Part shown: positions 13,985 to 23,223 of the stretch, in pieces
Position numbering within the stretch: position 1 is the stretch's first letter
Layout of the letters: the number at the start of each line of letters is the position of its first letter
Notes under the pieces: model-generated
The model's input: the letters and a program-made list of their open reading frames with translations, nothing else
Database searches by the model: none
Told to the model about the DNA's origin: nothing
Assembly (NCBI GenBank): GCA_020860515.1
Contig: JAJBUG010000061.1
Span: forward strand, 82,441 to 146,440
Direction of reading: 5' to 3'
From: Bacteroidales bacterium
Lineage (GTDB): Bacteria; Bacteroidota; Bacteroidia; Bacteroidales; Muribaculaceae
DNA: 64,000 nucleotides
Translations under genes and position numbers: made by a program

Positions 13985-14748
13985 GCCGACGTGTATATTT
14001 CATTAGCGACCTCCACCTGGGTGCCAGCTACATCCGCGACCAGCGAGCAGCCGAGCGGCGCGTAGTGGAATTCCTAATGTCGATCAAGGACGATGCCGAG
14101 GCGCTGTACCTGATGGGCGACATCTTAGATTATTGGTACGAGTACCGTACAGTGGTGCCCAGGGGCTATGTGCGCTTTTTTGGAGCCTTGGCCCAGCTGG
14201 CCGATGCTGGAGTGAAAATCCATTGGTTCATAGGCAACCACGACATTTGGCTTTTCGACTATGTGCGTGATGAAATAGGCGTAGAAATTATCGATGGTAC
14301 TCGCGTGGAAGAAATCATGGGCAAGAAGTTTTTCCTGAGCCATGGCGATGGGGTGGGCAAGCTGCCACTGGGTTTCAGATTTATCCGAGGAGTGTTTCGC
14401 AACAAGGTGTGTCAGAAGCTTTACGCTGGCATTCACCCCCGATGGACCATCCCCTTTGCCCATGCCTGGAGCTCGGGCAACCGCGATTTCGACGAACGCA
14501 CTTATGAAGCGCCACAGTTCGAGGGGATAGAAAGCGAACCTCAGGCTCAGTTTGCATTGGAATATTTGCGAGATGTTGACCCTACGATCAATTATTTCGT
14601 ATTTGGCCATCGCCATGTCCTGGCCGACGAGCCTCTTAGCCCTACTTGCCGCCTTATAATTTTGGGCGATTGGATTACTCAGTTCAGTTATGCAGTATTC
14701 GACGGTAATGATATGATATTATCAAAATATGATACAAATAGAAGTTAA
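13981..14748 (+). CDS. lpxH: UDP-2,3-diacylglucosamine diphosphatase (calcineurin-like phosphoesterase)
   Basis: LpxH cleaves UDP-2,3-diacyl-GlcN to lipid X and UMP in lipid A synthesis at the inner membrane. The metal-binding motifs occur in order: DLHLG (10-14), GDILDYW (46-52), GNHD (85-88), SHGDG (~120-124) and FGHRH near residue 213. The length of 255 aa fits. The start is GTG, overlapping the previous stop. An AT-rich 300-nt gap follows. Confidence 0.9.
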   Translation: MSRRVYFISDLHLGASYIRDQRAAERRVVEFLMSIKDDAEALYLMGDILDYWYEYRTVVPRGYVRFFGALAQLADAGVKIHWFIGNHDIWLFDYVRDEIGVEIIDGTRVEEIMGKKFFLSHGDGVGKLPLGFRFIRGVFRNKVCQKLYAGIHPRWTIPFAHAWSSGNRDFDERTYEAPQFEGIESEPQAQFALEYLRDVDPTINYFVFGHRHVLADEPLSPTCRLIILGDWITQFSYAVFDGNDMILSKYDTNRS

Positions 14749-15047
14749 ATTAACTAAATTTAACCTACATTAAAAAGTGTTACTTACAAATTTTTAAATC
14801 TGTAATCGATTGATATATAATTAAATGGTGAAATTTTGAGTTTGAGAAACAAAAAAGTAATTAAAGAAATATGTTAGAAAACATAAAAAAAAATTTGGTG
14901 GGGTGGACAAAAGTTACGACCTTTGTACCGCAAACCTAAAATAATCTTTTTTACCTTAGAAATTGTACCTATTGGAAACCTTAAAAAAAGGGCTCTGCGA
15001 CAGAGTCCTTTTTTAATTTTCCAGATACCCTTACTCCTTAACCCTAA
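14749..15047. other. AT-rich intergenic stretch with a terminator, otherwise nothing recognised
   Basis: No credible reading frame is seen. The tract is very AT-rich. A GTTACGACCTTTG sequence near 14914 resembles a promoter with wrong internal spacing. A small RNA ending at the 14981-15016 hairpin cannot be excluded. Confidence 0.4.
14981..15016. terminator. bidirectional terminator hairpin
   Basis: GGGCTCTG / CAGAGTCC (one G-T pair) around a CGA loop is flanked by A7 and T6 tracts. It lies between convergent lpxH and the TIGR02757 gene and serves the latter at least. Confidence 0.8.
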
Positions 15048-15803
15048 TCACAGATTCATGCCGATGCCAAAGAGGGCATAATCGTAGATAACGGGGTCGT
15101 CGGGATTGAATTTGCGCAGGTTGGATGTGAGCTCGTTCACTGCGCGGCGGTCGTCGGTGCGGCGAGTGAGGATGCCGAGGTTGCGCGAAGTGTCGCCCAC
15201 ATGCACATCGAGGGGGATGTATAGTTGGGCCGGTGTGATTACATCCCACACTCCCATATCCACAATGCCATCGTCCCTTACAAGCCAGCGCAGGGCCATA
15301 TTCAATCGCTTTAGGGCTGTGGTGTCGAGATTCTGTGGCAGGCATCGACTGTCGGCCTTGCCATTGTTGGCCGATTTCAATTCTTTGTTAATCAAGCGGG
15401 CCAGTTCCCATGCTGGAGCCTCGGATGCCTCAATATGGTGATGCTTGGCGAAATCTTGCAAGGTAGGGTGCTTTGCGTAGATGGCATGTAGGCCACGCAG
15501 ATAATGGCGAAGATTGCGATTGAAGAATGTGCGATGGATATTTCCCTCGTCGAGCAAGTCTTCGTAGCCTTGATCCATCACATAGCGGTAAGGCTGCATG
15601 TCCATCAGGCCCAGCATCTTGTTGCAGTTGTTGCATATCATCTTACGGTTGCCCCAAGCGATAGTGCTGCTCAGCAAGGCGGCTATTTCGATGTCGCGTA
15701 CATCCTCGAAGAGGCGGGGAAATTGCACTGGGTCTTTGTCGATAAAGTCAGGATTATTGATCCTGCGTGCTTCGCTCTCTAACAGTTCTTTTAAATCATT
15801 CAT
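15048..15803 (-). CDS. TIGR02757/DUF2400 family protein, function unknown
   Basis: The 251-aa protein shows family landmarks: DPVQFPRLFEDVRDIEIAAL, STIAWGNRKMI, NMALRWLVRDDGIVDMGVW, and a C-terminal DPVIYDYALFGIGM. The core resembles the helix-hairpin-helix DNA-glycosylase fold, but no function is established to my knowledge. The frame stays open upstream into the tRNA-His gene; I chose ATG 15803 because the extra residues would be tRNA sequence. It lies directly downstream of tRNA-His and may share its transcript. Confidence 0.88.
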   Translation of the reverse strand: MNDLKELLESEARRINNPDFIDKDPVQFPRLFEDVRDIEIAALLSSTIAWGNRKMICNNCNKMLGLMDMQPYRYVMDQGYEDLLDEGNIHRTFFNRNLRHYLRGLHAIYAKHPTLQDFAKHHHIEASEAPAWELARLINKELKSANNGKADSRCLPQNLDTTALKRLNMALRWLVRDDGIVDMGVWDVITPAQLYIPLDVHVGDTSRNLGILTRRTDDRRAVNELTSNLRKFNPDDPVIYDYALFGIGMNL

Positions 15804-15839
15804 ATTATAAGAAAAGCACCGCCTTGATGGGCAGTGCCT

Positions 15840-15917
<78 letters not shown>

Positions 15918-15984
15918 ATGTTTCAATTCAGTGGTGCAAAGTTACACACTTTTCATCAAACCACCAAATAAATAATGCTAAATT

Positions 15985-16548
15985 TTATTTTATGTTAATG
16001 AGTTTGTGGGTTTGGAGCGAAAGACGCCAGTGGGGATTGCGCATCACATAGTCGATGGTTTCTTCGAGGTTGGTAGTGCCATCGGGCTGGCTGCAAGGCT
16101 GCAGTTCGAATACCTCGGCTTCCTTATCTAAGAATTCTTCGCGGATTTCCTCTACATCCTGCTCATCGTAGATTACCTTTAGTTCATCCACATATTCGAT
16201 ATGCCAGGGCTGAGCCTTGGGCGAGCACGTTACCCAGTCGATATTGCTTGGCAATGGCAGCGACCCGTTGGTTTCCACTTGCACGAAGCGGCCCACCGAA
16301 TGTAGCATGGAAATAAAGTCGCGTGTGATTTGCAGCGCTGGCTCTCCGCCGGTGAGCACCACATGCTTGGTCGGATATTTTATTACTGCTGCCACTACCT
16401 CCGTGGGATCCATTACCTTGTAATCGCTGAAGTCGGTGTCGCAGAAATCGCATTTGCGATTGCAGCCGCTGAAGCGCACAAACACCGCGGGCACCCCAGT
16501 GTAGTACCCTTCGCCTTGGATTGAATAAAAAATCTCGTTGATTCGCAT
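15985..16548 (-). CDS. queE: 7-carboxy-7-deazaguanine synthase (radical SAM)
   Basis: QueE makes 7-carboxy-7-deazaguanine in queuosine biosynthesis. The N-terminus reads EIFYSIQGEGYYTG and then the cluster motif C29-x3-C33-x2-C36 with DTDF behind it. VVLTGGEPALQ is the SAM-contact glycine motif. At 187 aa it is a compact member. queD is 22 nt upstream, so the two form a queuosine unit; a queA-family gene is far away at 41 kb. Confidence 0.95.
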   Translation of the reverse strand: MRINEIFYSIQGEGYYTGVPAVFVRFSGCNRKCDFCDTDFSDYKVMDPTEVVAAVIKYPTKHVVLTGGEPALQITRDFISMLHSVGRFVQVETNGSLPLPSNIDWVTCSPKAQPWHIEYVDELKVIYDEQDVEEIREEFLDKEAEVFELQPCSQPDGTTNLEETIDYVMRNPHWRLSLQTHKLINIK

Positions 16549-16570
16549 GTGGGTCTTTAGTCTTTGGTCT

Positions 16571-16903
16571 TTAATCGATTACGTAGCTGGCAATGTTGCC
16601 TTCGCTTTCTTGCACGTCCACGCGGTAGCAATTGGGCACGCTTTCGCATATCCATCGTGCCAAATTCTCAGCTGTTGGATTGAAAGGCACCACATCGTTG
16701 AGGTAGGCATGGTCGAGCTGCCCCATCACTGTGCGTTTGATATCAGTAAAATCGGTCACCATGCCGTTGCGGTCGAGCTCTTTGGCTCGGCAATGCACGG
16801 TGATAATCCAATTATGTCCATGCAGCTGAGTGCATTTGCTCTCGTAGTCGAGGCAAAGGCGATGGCTGGCTGAGATTTCTATGCGTTTTGTTAAATAATA
16901 CAA
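16571..16903 (-). CDS. queD: 6-carboxy-5,6,7,8-tetrahydropterin synthase
   Basis: QueD converts 7,8-dihydroneopterin triphosphate to 6-carboxytetrahydropterin, the step before QueE. The 110-aa protein has zinc ligands H14, H28 and H30 (HGHN), the catalytic C24 and the LDHAYLND segment. No ATG is available at the N-terminus: a stop lies just upstream and the start must be TTG at 16903 or ATT one codon earlier. It precedes queE by 22 nt. Confidence 0.93.
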   Translation of the reverse strand: MYYLTKRIEISASHRLCLDYESKCTQLHGHNWIITVHCRAKELDRNGMVTDFTDIKRTVMGQLDHAYLNDVVPFNPTAENLARWICESVPNCYRVDVQESEGNIASYVID

Positions 16904-16932
16904 AATATATCAATTTAAAGGGGTGGATATTG

Positions 16933-17022
16933 TAGAACCTCTTCGAGGTCCTGGAAGTAGGAGCTTGGGCTAATCCCCCACAATTTCATTGTGGGGTTAT
17001 CCCTGTGGAACCTCTTCGAGGT
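16933..17022. repeat. two copies of a short palindrome around a third hairpin
   Basis: GAACCTCTTCGAGGT occurs near 16933 and again near 17008, the second inside the 3' end of the CCA-enzyme gene. Between them CCCCACAAT-TTC-ATTGTGGGG forms another hairpin. The 6-bp arms around a 3-nt loop match the design of the REP-like repeats at 38977-39078 and 63978-64000. Confidence 0.7.
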
Positions 17023-18427
17023 TGATGCCAATTTGGGGAGCAATCGATTTTACATAGGCCAATGCTGCTTCGCGAGTGTTTTCGATTTCACATTCCTTGG
17101 CGGCGCGAGTCAGGTTCTTCATAAAGAAGCCTACTTCTTTGCCCTGCGGCAGACCGAAGAGCTCCATAATATCATTGCCATTGAGGGCAGGGCGGAACTT
17201 GGCATCCTCGTCCTTGGCGATGATTTCCTCGAATTTGCGATCCACAAGGTCGAAATTGTCAAGGAAGCGTTGTTTCTTGGCAATGTTCTTGCTCGTGATA
17301 TCGGCTCGGGCTAGTATCATTAGGTCGGCCAGGACCTCTTCGGCATAATTGATCAGGCGGCGTACAGCACTGTCAGTCACCTCTTCCTCCACCAGAGCTA
17401 TGGGGCGCATGTGGAGCTCGACCAACTTTTGCACGTAGCGCATCTCTGCTCCCAAGGGGAGCTTGAGGCGGGCAAAAATCGATGGCACCATCTTGGAGCC
17501 TATAAAGTTGTGGTTGTGGAATGTCCAGCCTAATTTCTCGTCCCATCGCTTTGTCACTGGCTTGGCGATGTCGTGGAGCAGGGCAGCCCAGCGCAGCCAG
17601 ATGTTGTCGCTTGCAGCGGCCACATTGTCGAGCACTTGCAGGGTATGGTAAAAATTGTCCTTGTGTCCGTGGCCTCGGATAACCTCCACCCCCTTCATTG
17701 CAGACAATTCAGGCAGTATGTGCTGCAGCAGACCGCTTCGCAGCAGCAAGTCCCAGCCAATCGAAGGCTTGGGCGATGCCATAATCTTCTGCAATTCATC
17801 CTTGATGCGCTCAGGAGTGATAATCTTGATGCGGTCGGCATTGTGGATGATTGACTCGAAAGTGTCAGGATAGATGGTGAAGTCGAGCTGGGTGGCGAAG
17901 CGGATAGCACGCATCATGCGCAGCGGATCGTCGCTAAATGTAACGTCGGGGTCGAGCGGAGTGCGGATTATGCGGTCGCAGATATCATCTACACCCCCGT
18001 ACTGGTCGATCAATTCACCGAATGAGTCGGGTGTCACGCTTATGGCCATTGCATTGATGGTGAAGTCGCGGCGTGCAATGTCATCGTCGAGCGTGCCATC
18101 CTCAACTATGGGGTTGCGGCTGTCGCGATGGTACGACTCGCGCCTTGCACCTACGAACTCAAGCTCATTGTCGCCTTTGTGCACCTGGGCCGTGCCATAG
18201 TTGCGGTAAACAGCCAAGCGGGCGCCTCGGCCCAACTTTTTGGCAACCGCTTGAGCCAATTCAATGCCGCTGCCTACGGTCACAAAGTCGATGTCCTTGC
18301 TATGACGGTGCAGAATGGCATCACGCACATAGCCCCCCACCACATAACACTCGCGGCCCATATCGGCGGCCACTTGGCCTACAGTGTGGAAAATCTTCTG
18401 AGGTATGAGATGAGCGAGATTGGTCAT
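16997..18427 (-). CDS. CCA tRNA nucleotidyltransferase / poly(A) polymerase family with HD domain
   Basis: Class II nucleotidyltransferase: VVGGYVRDAIL (~30-40) and DIDFVTVG carry the catalytic acidic residues, then RRDFTINAMAI and the neck domain DPLRMMRAIRFATQL. A C-terminal HD domain has LLHDIAKP. The enzyme adds or repairs tRNA 3' CCA; the HD part suggests phosphatase/phosphodiesterase activity as in bacterial Cca. At 476 aa it is typical of Bacteroidota. It overlaps the M24 peptidase gene by 4 nt. The last codons contain a palindromic repeat copy. Confidence 0.92.
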   Translation of the reverse strand: MTNLAHLIPQKIFHTVGQVAADMGRECYVVGGYVRDAILHRHSKDIDFVTVGSGIELAQAVAKKLGRGARLAVYRNYGTAQVHKGDNELEFVGARRESYHRDSRNPIVEDGTLDDDIARRDFTINAMAISVTPDSFGELIDQYGGVDDICDRIIRTPLDPDVTFSDDPLRMMRAIRFATQLDFTIYPDTFESIIHNADRIKIITPERIKDELQKIMASPKPSIGWDLLLRSGLLQHILPELSAMKGVEVIRGHGHKDNFYHTLQVLDNVAAASDNIWLRWAALLHDIAKPVTKRWDEKLGWTFHNHNFIGSKMVPSIFARLKLPLGAEMRYVQKLVELHMRPIALVEEEVTDSAVRRLINYAEEVLADLMILARADITSKNIAKKQRFLDNFDLVDRKFEEIIAKDEDAKFRPALNGNDIMELFGLPQGKEVGFFMKNLTRAAKECEIENTREAALAYVKSIAPQIGINLEEVPQG

Positions 18428-19617
18428 CGGTCGAAACTAATGATTTCTTGCGGAGCGCGAGTGATGCACTCCATGCCGCTGTCTCCGTCGGTTACGATAT
18501 AAGTGTTTTCTATGCCCACCGCTCCCACATTGGGGATTACGAATTTAGGCTCCAAGGCAATCACATTATGCTCCTGCAGCACATATTTGCTGCGAGGTGC
18601 AATCACAGGCAGCTCGTTAATCTCGATGCCTACGCCATGGCCCACGAAGCCTGCATGCTGGCGATGGCCCATGAAATAGTCAGCAAGACCTTGCGCAGCA
18701 GCCATCTCTGCTGCGCAATCGTAGAGGGCGCGAGCCTCAACCCCAGGCTTGCCCATGCGAGCGAGTTCGCGGCAGATATCGATTGATGTCTGATGAGCGT
18801 GCATAGCCTCGTCGGGGAGAGTGCCCACGGCGAATGTGCGCGTCATGTCAGTCATATAGCCAGTGAAATCGCCGTTCATGTCAATCATTACGGCCATTCC
18901 AGGCTTGAGCAGTGTGCCATTGGCGCCTACAGGGATTGATGGATCCAAACCGGCTCCGCCCATGGCAAAGTCGTAAGGCGAAGGCGCGTCGGCATTTTCT
19001 CCAGCCAATACATTGCCCATGTAAATCTCCATATACTCGCCAGCTACGCGGAACTGGCCCAAGCAGCCCTCGAGGCGCGACACGCGCTCGATTTCAATCT
19101 GCAGCTCAATGTCGCTCATGCCAGGTTGGAAAAGCTGGGGTATTTTACGGTACACGCGCTCGTGCTTGGCCCCGCTAATGCGTTGCAGTGTCAGTTCATG
19201 GTCAGTCTTTACGGCGCGAGCCAAGTCAAGGGCAGGGGATATGTTGAGGGGAGCATCGGCCCATTCTAATGCAGCGCAAAGGCGCTGGGCCATTGAATAT
19301 GGCAAATGGTTGAGTTCTAATCCAAATGCATGGGGCGCTGGTGCGGCCAGTTTGGCCAGTTCCTCGAGCATCTGCTCAGGCTTGCGAATTTCAGCCATTC
19401 GCTGACCATGCATATGCACGGGGCGCTTTACGAAATACACGGGTTCGGCGCCCATTGGTGGCAGGTATATGAAACCGCTGAATACGCGGCCTGTAAGATA
19501 GTAGAGATTTGCATTGCTGGTGATCAAGGCGCTTTCGATGCCTTGCGCAGCCATTTGCTCGCGCACTTTGCTCAGGCGCAGAGCCAATTCATCGGGTGAG
19601 AGAAGTATCAAATCCAT
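18424..19617 (-). CDS. M24-family Xaa-Pro aminopeptidase-like protein
   Basis: A creatinase N-domain (~1-150) precedes a pita-bread metallopeptidase domain. The dinuclear metal ligands sit in MIDMNGDFTGYMTDMTRTF (two Asp), GHGVGIEINELPVI (His), ALEPKFVIP (Glu) and GIENTYIVTD (Glu). It probably removes N-terminal residues ahead of proline from cytoplasmic peptides. No signal peptide is seen. It sits in the rny-ricT-gldH operon, 13 nt after gldH and overlapping the next gene. Confidence 0.9.
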   Translation of the reverse strand: MDLILLSPDELALRLSKVREQMAAQGIESALITSNANLYYLTGRVFSGFIYLPPMGAEPVYFVKRPVHMHGQRMAEIRKPEQMLEELAKLAAPAPHAFGLELNHLPYSMAQRLCAALEWADAPLNISPALDLARAVKTDHELTLQRISGAKHERVYRKIPQLFQPGMSDIELQIEIERVSRLEGCLGQFRVAGEYMEIYMGNVLAGENADAPSPYDFAMGGAGLDPSIPVGANGTLLKPGMAVMIDMNGDFTGYMTDMTRTFAVGTLPDEAMHAHQTSIDICRELARMGKPGVEARALYDCAAEMAAAQGLADYFMGHRQHAGFVGHGVGIEINELPVIAPRSKYVLQEHNVIALEPKFVIPNVGAVGIENTYIVTDGDSGMECITRAPQEIISFDR

Positions 19618-19630
19618 TTGGAGTGTATTT

Positions 19631-20089
19631 TTACTGAATCACAATTCCAGCTTGTTCGATTCCAGCCAAGGTGTCAGCGCGCATTATGTGGCGCAGCAGG
19701 ATAGGAGAGCCTGGCATAAGCCAAATGTCGCGCATCAGGGTGTCCACTTGCTGGTAGCCCACTCCGATGCCCGTTCCAAACCAGTGGCCAAAGTCATCGG
19801 CGAGGCGGATATTGAATGTGTCGCGCATCAGAGTGTCGGGCTGCTGAGTAGTAAGCTCAATCCAGATGTTAGAGTATTCGTAAGCATTGGTGTGGCGTAT
19901 GCCCACGGCAAGCGTGCGCACCAGCTGTGGCACAGAATCCTTGAGCTCACCAAAGTCAGGCGTGAACACGATGGTGTCGGCATAAAGCCAGCCATCGGGA
20001 TCCACGGCATTGTAATGCCCTTGCTCAGTGGTGCAGGCAGCCAGAACTGCCACCAATAACATAACAAATATCTTAGTGAATCTGGTCAT
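19631..20089 (-). CDS. gldH: gliding motility / type IX secretion lipoprotein GldH
   Basis: The 152-aa lipoprotein has signal MTRFTKIFVMLLVAVLAAC (lipobox LAAC, Cys 19). The body matches GldH: YADTIVFTPDF, VGIRHTNAYEYSNIWIEL and DFGHWFGTGIG. GldH is required for gliding in Flavobacterium and is associated with the type IX machinery; in non-gliding gut relatives a secretion or envelope role is more likely (inference). It follows ricT by 11 nt. Confidence 0.9.
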   Translation of the reverse strand: MTRFTKIFVMLLVAVLAACTTEQGHYNAVDPDGWLYADTIVFTPDFGELKDSVPQLVRTLAVGIRHTNAYEYSNIWIELTTQQPDTLMRDTFNIRLADDFGHWFGTGIGVGYQQVDTLMRDIWLMPGSPILLRHIMRADTLAGIEQAGIVIQ

Positions 20090-20100
20090 AGAGTTTGCTC

Positions 20101-21450
20101 TTAATTATTGGCGGGTGCCTCTGGCGCCTTGGGCGCTTCGGTAGCATTAGGAGCTTCATTGGGCTTCTGTCCGTCGCTCGGCTTTTGGTTCTTGGGCGGC
20201 TTTGGACCCTTAGGCTTTTGTGCTTTAGGCTGCTGATTCGGCTGCCCTTGCTTTTGCTGAGGCTGGTTTGGCTGCTTCTGCTGGGACTGTTTTTGTTGAT
20301 CTTGGGGCTGCTTCTGCTGAGGCTGCTGACCACCTCCTTGTCCCTGCTGAGCTTTCTTCTTTTTCTTCTTCTTTTTCTTGTCGAAACGGCTGATGTCTTC
20401 GTCGCCTCCCAGGATGTCGTGGCTTCCGCGTGTCTCCTTCTGTTCGGGTGAGGCGCTGAGGCTTTCGGGCTTTATGCCCTCCTTGTTGAGAGCAATCACC
20501 TCAAAGGCGCGGTTGGCATCAATCGTAACCAAGTTGGCAGCCACCGACTTGTCGGTGCTGTAGGTGATTTCGCGCTTGAAGATGTCGGTCTTGAAGTGGT
20601 AGTATGTATTGTCGAGTGTCTCGAGTGTCACGTCCTTAGGCGGCATCTTTTTCATGCTTTCCACATAGGTATCCACCTCAAAGTTGAGGCAGCATTTTAG
20701 CTTGGCGCATTGGCCAGCGAGCTTTTGTGGGTTGAGCGAGATGTCCTGGTGTCGGGCTGCGCTGGTAGCTACGGTCACAAAGTTGGTCATCCATGAAGAG
20801 CAGCATAGCGGTCGTCCGCAAGGCCCAATGCCTCCGATGCGTCCTGCCTCCTGTCGTGCGCCAATCTGCTTCATCTCGATGCGCACCTTGAAAGTCTCAG
20901 CAAGCACCTTGATGAGCTGGCGGAAGTCGACGCGCTCATCGGCAATATAGTAGAATATGGCCTTATTGCCGTCGCCCTGGTATTCCACGTCGCCAATCTT
21001 CATATTCAGGTCGAGGCTGGCGGCAATTTTGCGGGCTCGGATCATGGTGTCGGTCTCCTTGGCGCACGCCTCCTCGTATTTCTCCAAGTCGGCTGGCTTG
21101 GCCTTGCGGAACACGCGCTTGAACTCAGTGTTGGGCTTAAGGTTGGCCTTCTTGATTTGGCGCTCAACCAAGGCTCCGATCAGAGTCACAGTGCCGATGT
21201 CGTGGCCTGGGCTGGCCTCGACAGCCACCATGTCGCCGATTTGCAGCTTCAGGTGCGTGGTATTTCGGTAGAATCCCTTGCGAGTGTTTTTGAACGTAAC
21301 CTCTACCATCTCGCTGTCGGCGAATCCGCCAGGGATGTCGTCGAGCCAGTTGTAGCTGTGCATCTTGCCTCGCGGGCATTTGCTGCAAGAGCAATGGGGG
21401 TGCACCAGGTCGTCGCTCAGTTCCTCTTCGGGAAGTATATCTTCATCCAT
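20101..21450 (-). CDS. ricT: PSP1-domain regulator of RNase Y, RicT-like
   Basis: Residues ~50-320 form the PSP1/RicT region with conserved cysteines: HCSCSKC near the N-terminus, CGRPLCCSSW and CAKLKCCLNFE later. In Bacillus, RicT with RicA and RicF binds [4Fe-4S] clusters and modulates RNase Y. Here the gene lies 3 nt after rny, supporting the same partnership. The C-terminal ~110 residues are low-complexity: a Lys9 run, then Gln/Lys/Pro repeats, probably disordered and RNA-interacting (inference). That tail is not part of the conserved family. Confidence 0.9.
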   Translation of the reverse strand: MDEDILPEEELSDDLVHPHCSCSKCPRGKMHSYNWLDDIPGGFADSEMVEVTFKNTRKGFYRNTTHLKLQIGDMVAVEASPGHDIGTVTLIGALVERQIKKANLKPNTEFKRVFRKAKPADLEKYEEACAKETDTMIRARKIAASLDLNMKIGDVEYQGDGNKAIFYYIADERVDFRQLIKVLAETFKVRIEMKQIGARQEAGRIGGIGPCGRPLCCSSWMTNFVTVATSAARHQDISLNPQKLAGQCAKLKCCLNFEVDTYVESMKKMPPKDVTLETLDNTYYHFKTDIFKREITYSTDKSVAANLVTIDANRAFEVIALNKEGIKPESLSASPEQKETRGSHDILGGDEDISRFDKKKKKKKKKAQQGQGGGQQPQQKQPQDQQKQSQQKQPNQPQQKQGQPNQQPKAQKPKGPKPPKNQKPSDGQKPNEAPNATEAPKAPEAPANN

Positions 21451-21453
21451 AAT

Positions 21454-22995
21454 TTATTTTGCAAATGCTACCGAGCGGGTCTCGCGGATTACGGTAATCT
21501 TCACTTGGCCTGGATATGTCATTTCATTCTGGATGCGGCTTGCAATTTCGCTCGACAGCTTTTCGGTGTCGGCATCGTCGATCTTGTCTGCCCCTACGAT
21601 TACGCGCAATTCGCGGCCCGCCTGGATGGCGTAGGTCTTGATTACGCCGGGGTAGGATAGGGCCAACTGCTCCAAATCGTTGAGACGCTTGATGTAAGCC
21701 TCCACAATTTCGCGGCGAGCGCCGGGGCGAGCGCCAGAGATAGCGTCGCATACCTGCACGATGGGGGCAAGCAGCGAAGTCATCTCCACCTCGTCGTGGT
21801 GGGCGCCGATGGCATTGCATATTTCGGGCTTTTCCTTGTATTTCTCAGCGAGCTTCATGCCGAAGATTGCGTGTGGCAGTTCGGGTTCGTCGTCGGGTAC
21901 CTTGCCGATATCGTGGAGCAAGCCGGCGCGGCGCGCCTTCTTGGGATTGAGGCCCAGCTCCGATGCCATGATGGCGCACAGGTTGGCTGTCTCGCGGCTG
22001 TGCTGCAGCAGGTTTTGGCCGTAGCTCGAGCGATATTTCATCTTGCCTACCATGCGTATCAAGTCGGGGTGCAGACCATGGATGCCAAGATCGATGGCCG
22101 TGCGCTTGCCAGTTTCGATGATTTCCTCCTCCACTTGTCGGCGCACCTTTGCCACAACCTCCTCGATGCGTGCCGGGTGGATGCGGCCATCAGCCACAAG
22201 CTGATGCAGGGCCAGGCGTGCGATTTCGCGGCGCACAGGGTCAAAGCCTGATAGCACGATGGCCTCGGGGGTGTCGTCAACGATGATTTCAATGCCAGTG
22301 GCAGCCTCCAAGGCTCGGATATTGCGGCCTTCGCGACCGATGATGCGGCCCTTGATTTCATCGCTGTCAATGTGGAATACCGTGATTGAGTTTTCGATGG
22401 CAGTCTCAGTGGCCACGCGCTGGATGCTCTGTACCACAATGCGCTTGGCTTCCTTGTTGGCAGTCATCTTGGCCTCGTCCATGATGTCATTTATGTAGCT
22501 GGCAGCTGCGGTCTTGGCCTCGTCCTTGAGGCTGGCAATCAACTTCTCCTTGGCCTCTTCGCAGCTCAGACCTGAGATGCGCTCGAGCTCCTTCTTGGCT
22601 TGATTCTCGAGCTTGTCGATTTCAGCCTTGCGGGCATCGAGCTTCTGGTACTGGTCGTCGAGTTTCTGTCGCGTAGCGTCGAGTTCGTTGCGGGTGCGTT
22701 GGTTTTCGCCTTGCTGCTGGTTGAGTTGCAGCTCGCGCTGCTTAAGCTTGGCTTCGGTTGATTGCACCTTGCTAAGGCGCTGAGTGGCAGTTTTTTCGGC
22801 TTCGGTAGTGATTTTAAGGGCTTTTTCACGGCCTTCGAGCTCTTTAGTTTTGAGCAGGTCCTCGGCCTGGCGTTCGGCCGAGTAGATGATCTCCTTGGCG
22901 CGGGTGTGAGCCAAGCGCTTCTGTGCCAGCATTGTGGCAATCACGCCAATGGCGGCGGCAACCAGGGCGATCAATATAGCATATAACCAGATCAT
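21454..22995 (-). CDS. rny: ribonuclease Y
   Basis: This membrane-anchored endoribonuclease initiates mRNA decay. One transmembrane helix lies at ~4-22, then a long coiled coil to ~195 rich in Glu, Lys and Gln, a KH domain with [15 protein letters not shown], and an HD domain with [11 protein letters not shown] and GAHHDEVE. At 513 aa it is full length. It is followed at 3 nt by ricT. The 228-nt region upstream of its start is non-coding and contains several short hairpins. Confidence 0.95.
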   Translation of the reverse strand: MIWLYAILIALVAAAIGVIATMLAQKRLAHTRAKEIIYSAERQAEDLLKTKELEGREKALKITTEAEKTATQRLSKVQSTEAKLKQRELQLNQQQGENQRTRNELDATRQKLDDQYQKLDARKAEIDKLENQAKKELERISGLSCEEAKEKLIASLKDEAKTAAASYINDIMDEAKMTANKEAKRIVVQSIQRVATETAIENSITVFHIDSDEIKGRIIGREGRNIRALEAATGIEIIVDDTPEAIVLSGFDPVRREIARLALHQLVADGRIHPARIEEVVAKVRRQVEEEIIETGKRTAIDLGIHGLHPDLIRMVGKMKYRSSYGQNLLQHSRETANLCAIMASELGLNPKKARRAGLLHDIGKVPDDEPELPHAIFGMKLAEKYKEKPEICNAIGAHHDEVEMTSLLAPIVQVCDAISGARPGARREIVEAYIKRLNDLEQLALSYPGVIKTYAIQAGRELRVIVGADKIDDADTEKLSSEIASRIQNEMTYPGQVKITVIRETRSVAFAK

Positions 22996-23223
22996 TAATA
23001 TATAGGGTTAATAGTTAGGGGGTTAAGGAAGTGTTAACCTGCGCTTATGCGCTGGGCAGGATAGCCTGCGCGCCAAGGGCAAGGTTGGGGTGGTGGTTGA
23101 CGTGGATGGTTGTTGCTGTTGGTTTGAAGATTGCAGTAGTAATTATGGTTAATAAAAAGAGTTACTGGCAGCCCTTAGTCAAGGGTTGCAAGTGCGCTGT
23201 GGTGATGGCTGTGGACTGCAAGC
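22996..23223 (-). other. non-coding gap between zapA and rny with short hairpins
   Basis: On the minus strand the sequence can form GCA-CCCTT-GACT-AAGGG-TGC, GCAGG-CTAT-CCTGC and GCGC-ATAA-GCGC. No reading frame and no TAnnTTTG box were seen. It may be a structured rny leader or a small RNA. A position next to zapA is where 6S RNA lies in many proteobacteria, but I see no 6S-like closing stem. Confidence 0.4.

Noticed and set aside
13981..14748. UDP-sugar diphosphatase gene as a generic phosphatase
   Set aside because: The order and spacing of DLHLG, GDILDYW, GNHD, SHGDG and FGHRH fit LpxH better than generic phosphoesterases.
20353..20383. Frameshift in the Lys run of ricT
   Set aside because: The frame stays open on both sides and the tail composition continues, so there is no evidence of a break.
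22996..23223. Calling 6S RNA next to zapA
   Set aside because: No complementary ends or central bubble could be drawn; only short local hairpins are seen, so it is listed as unexplained.
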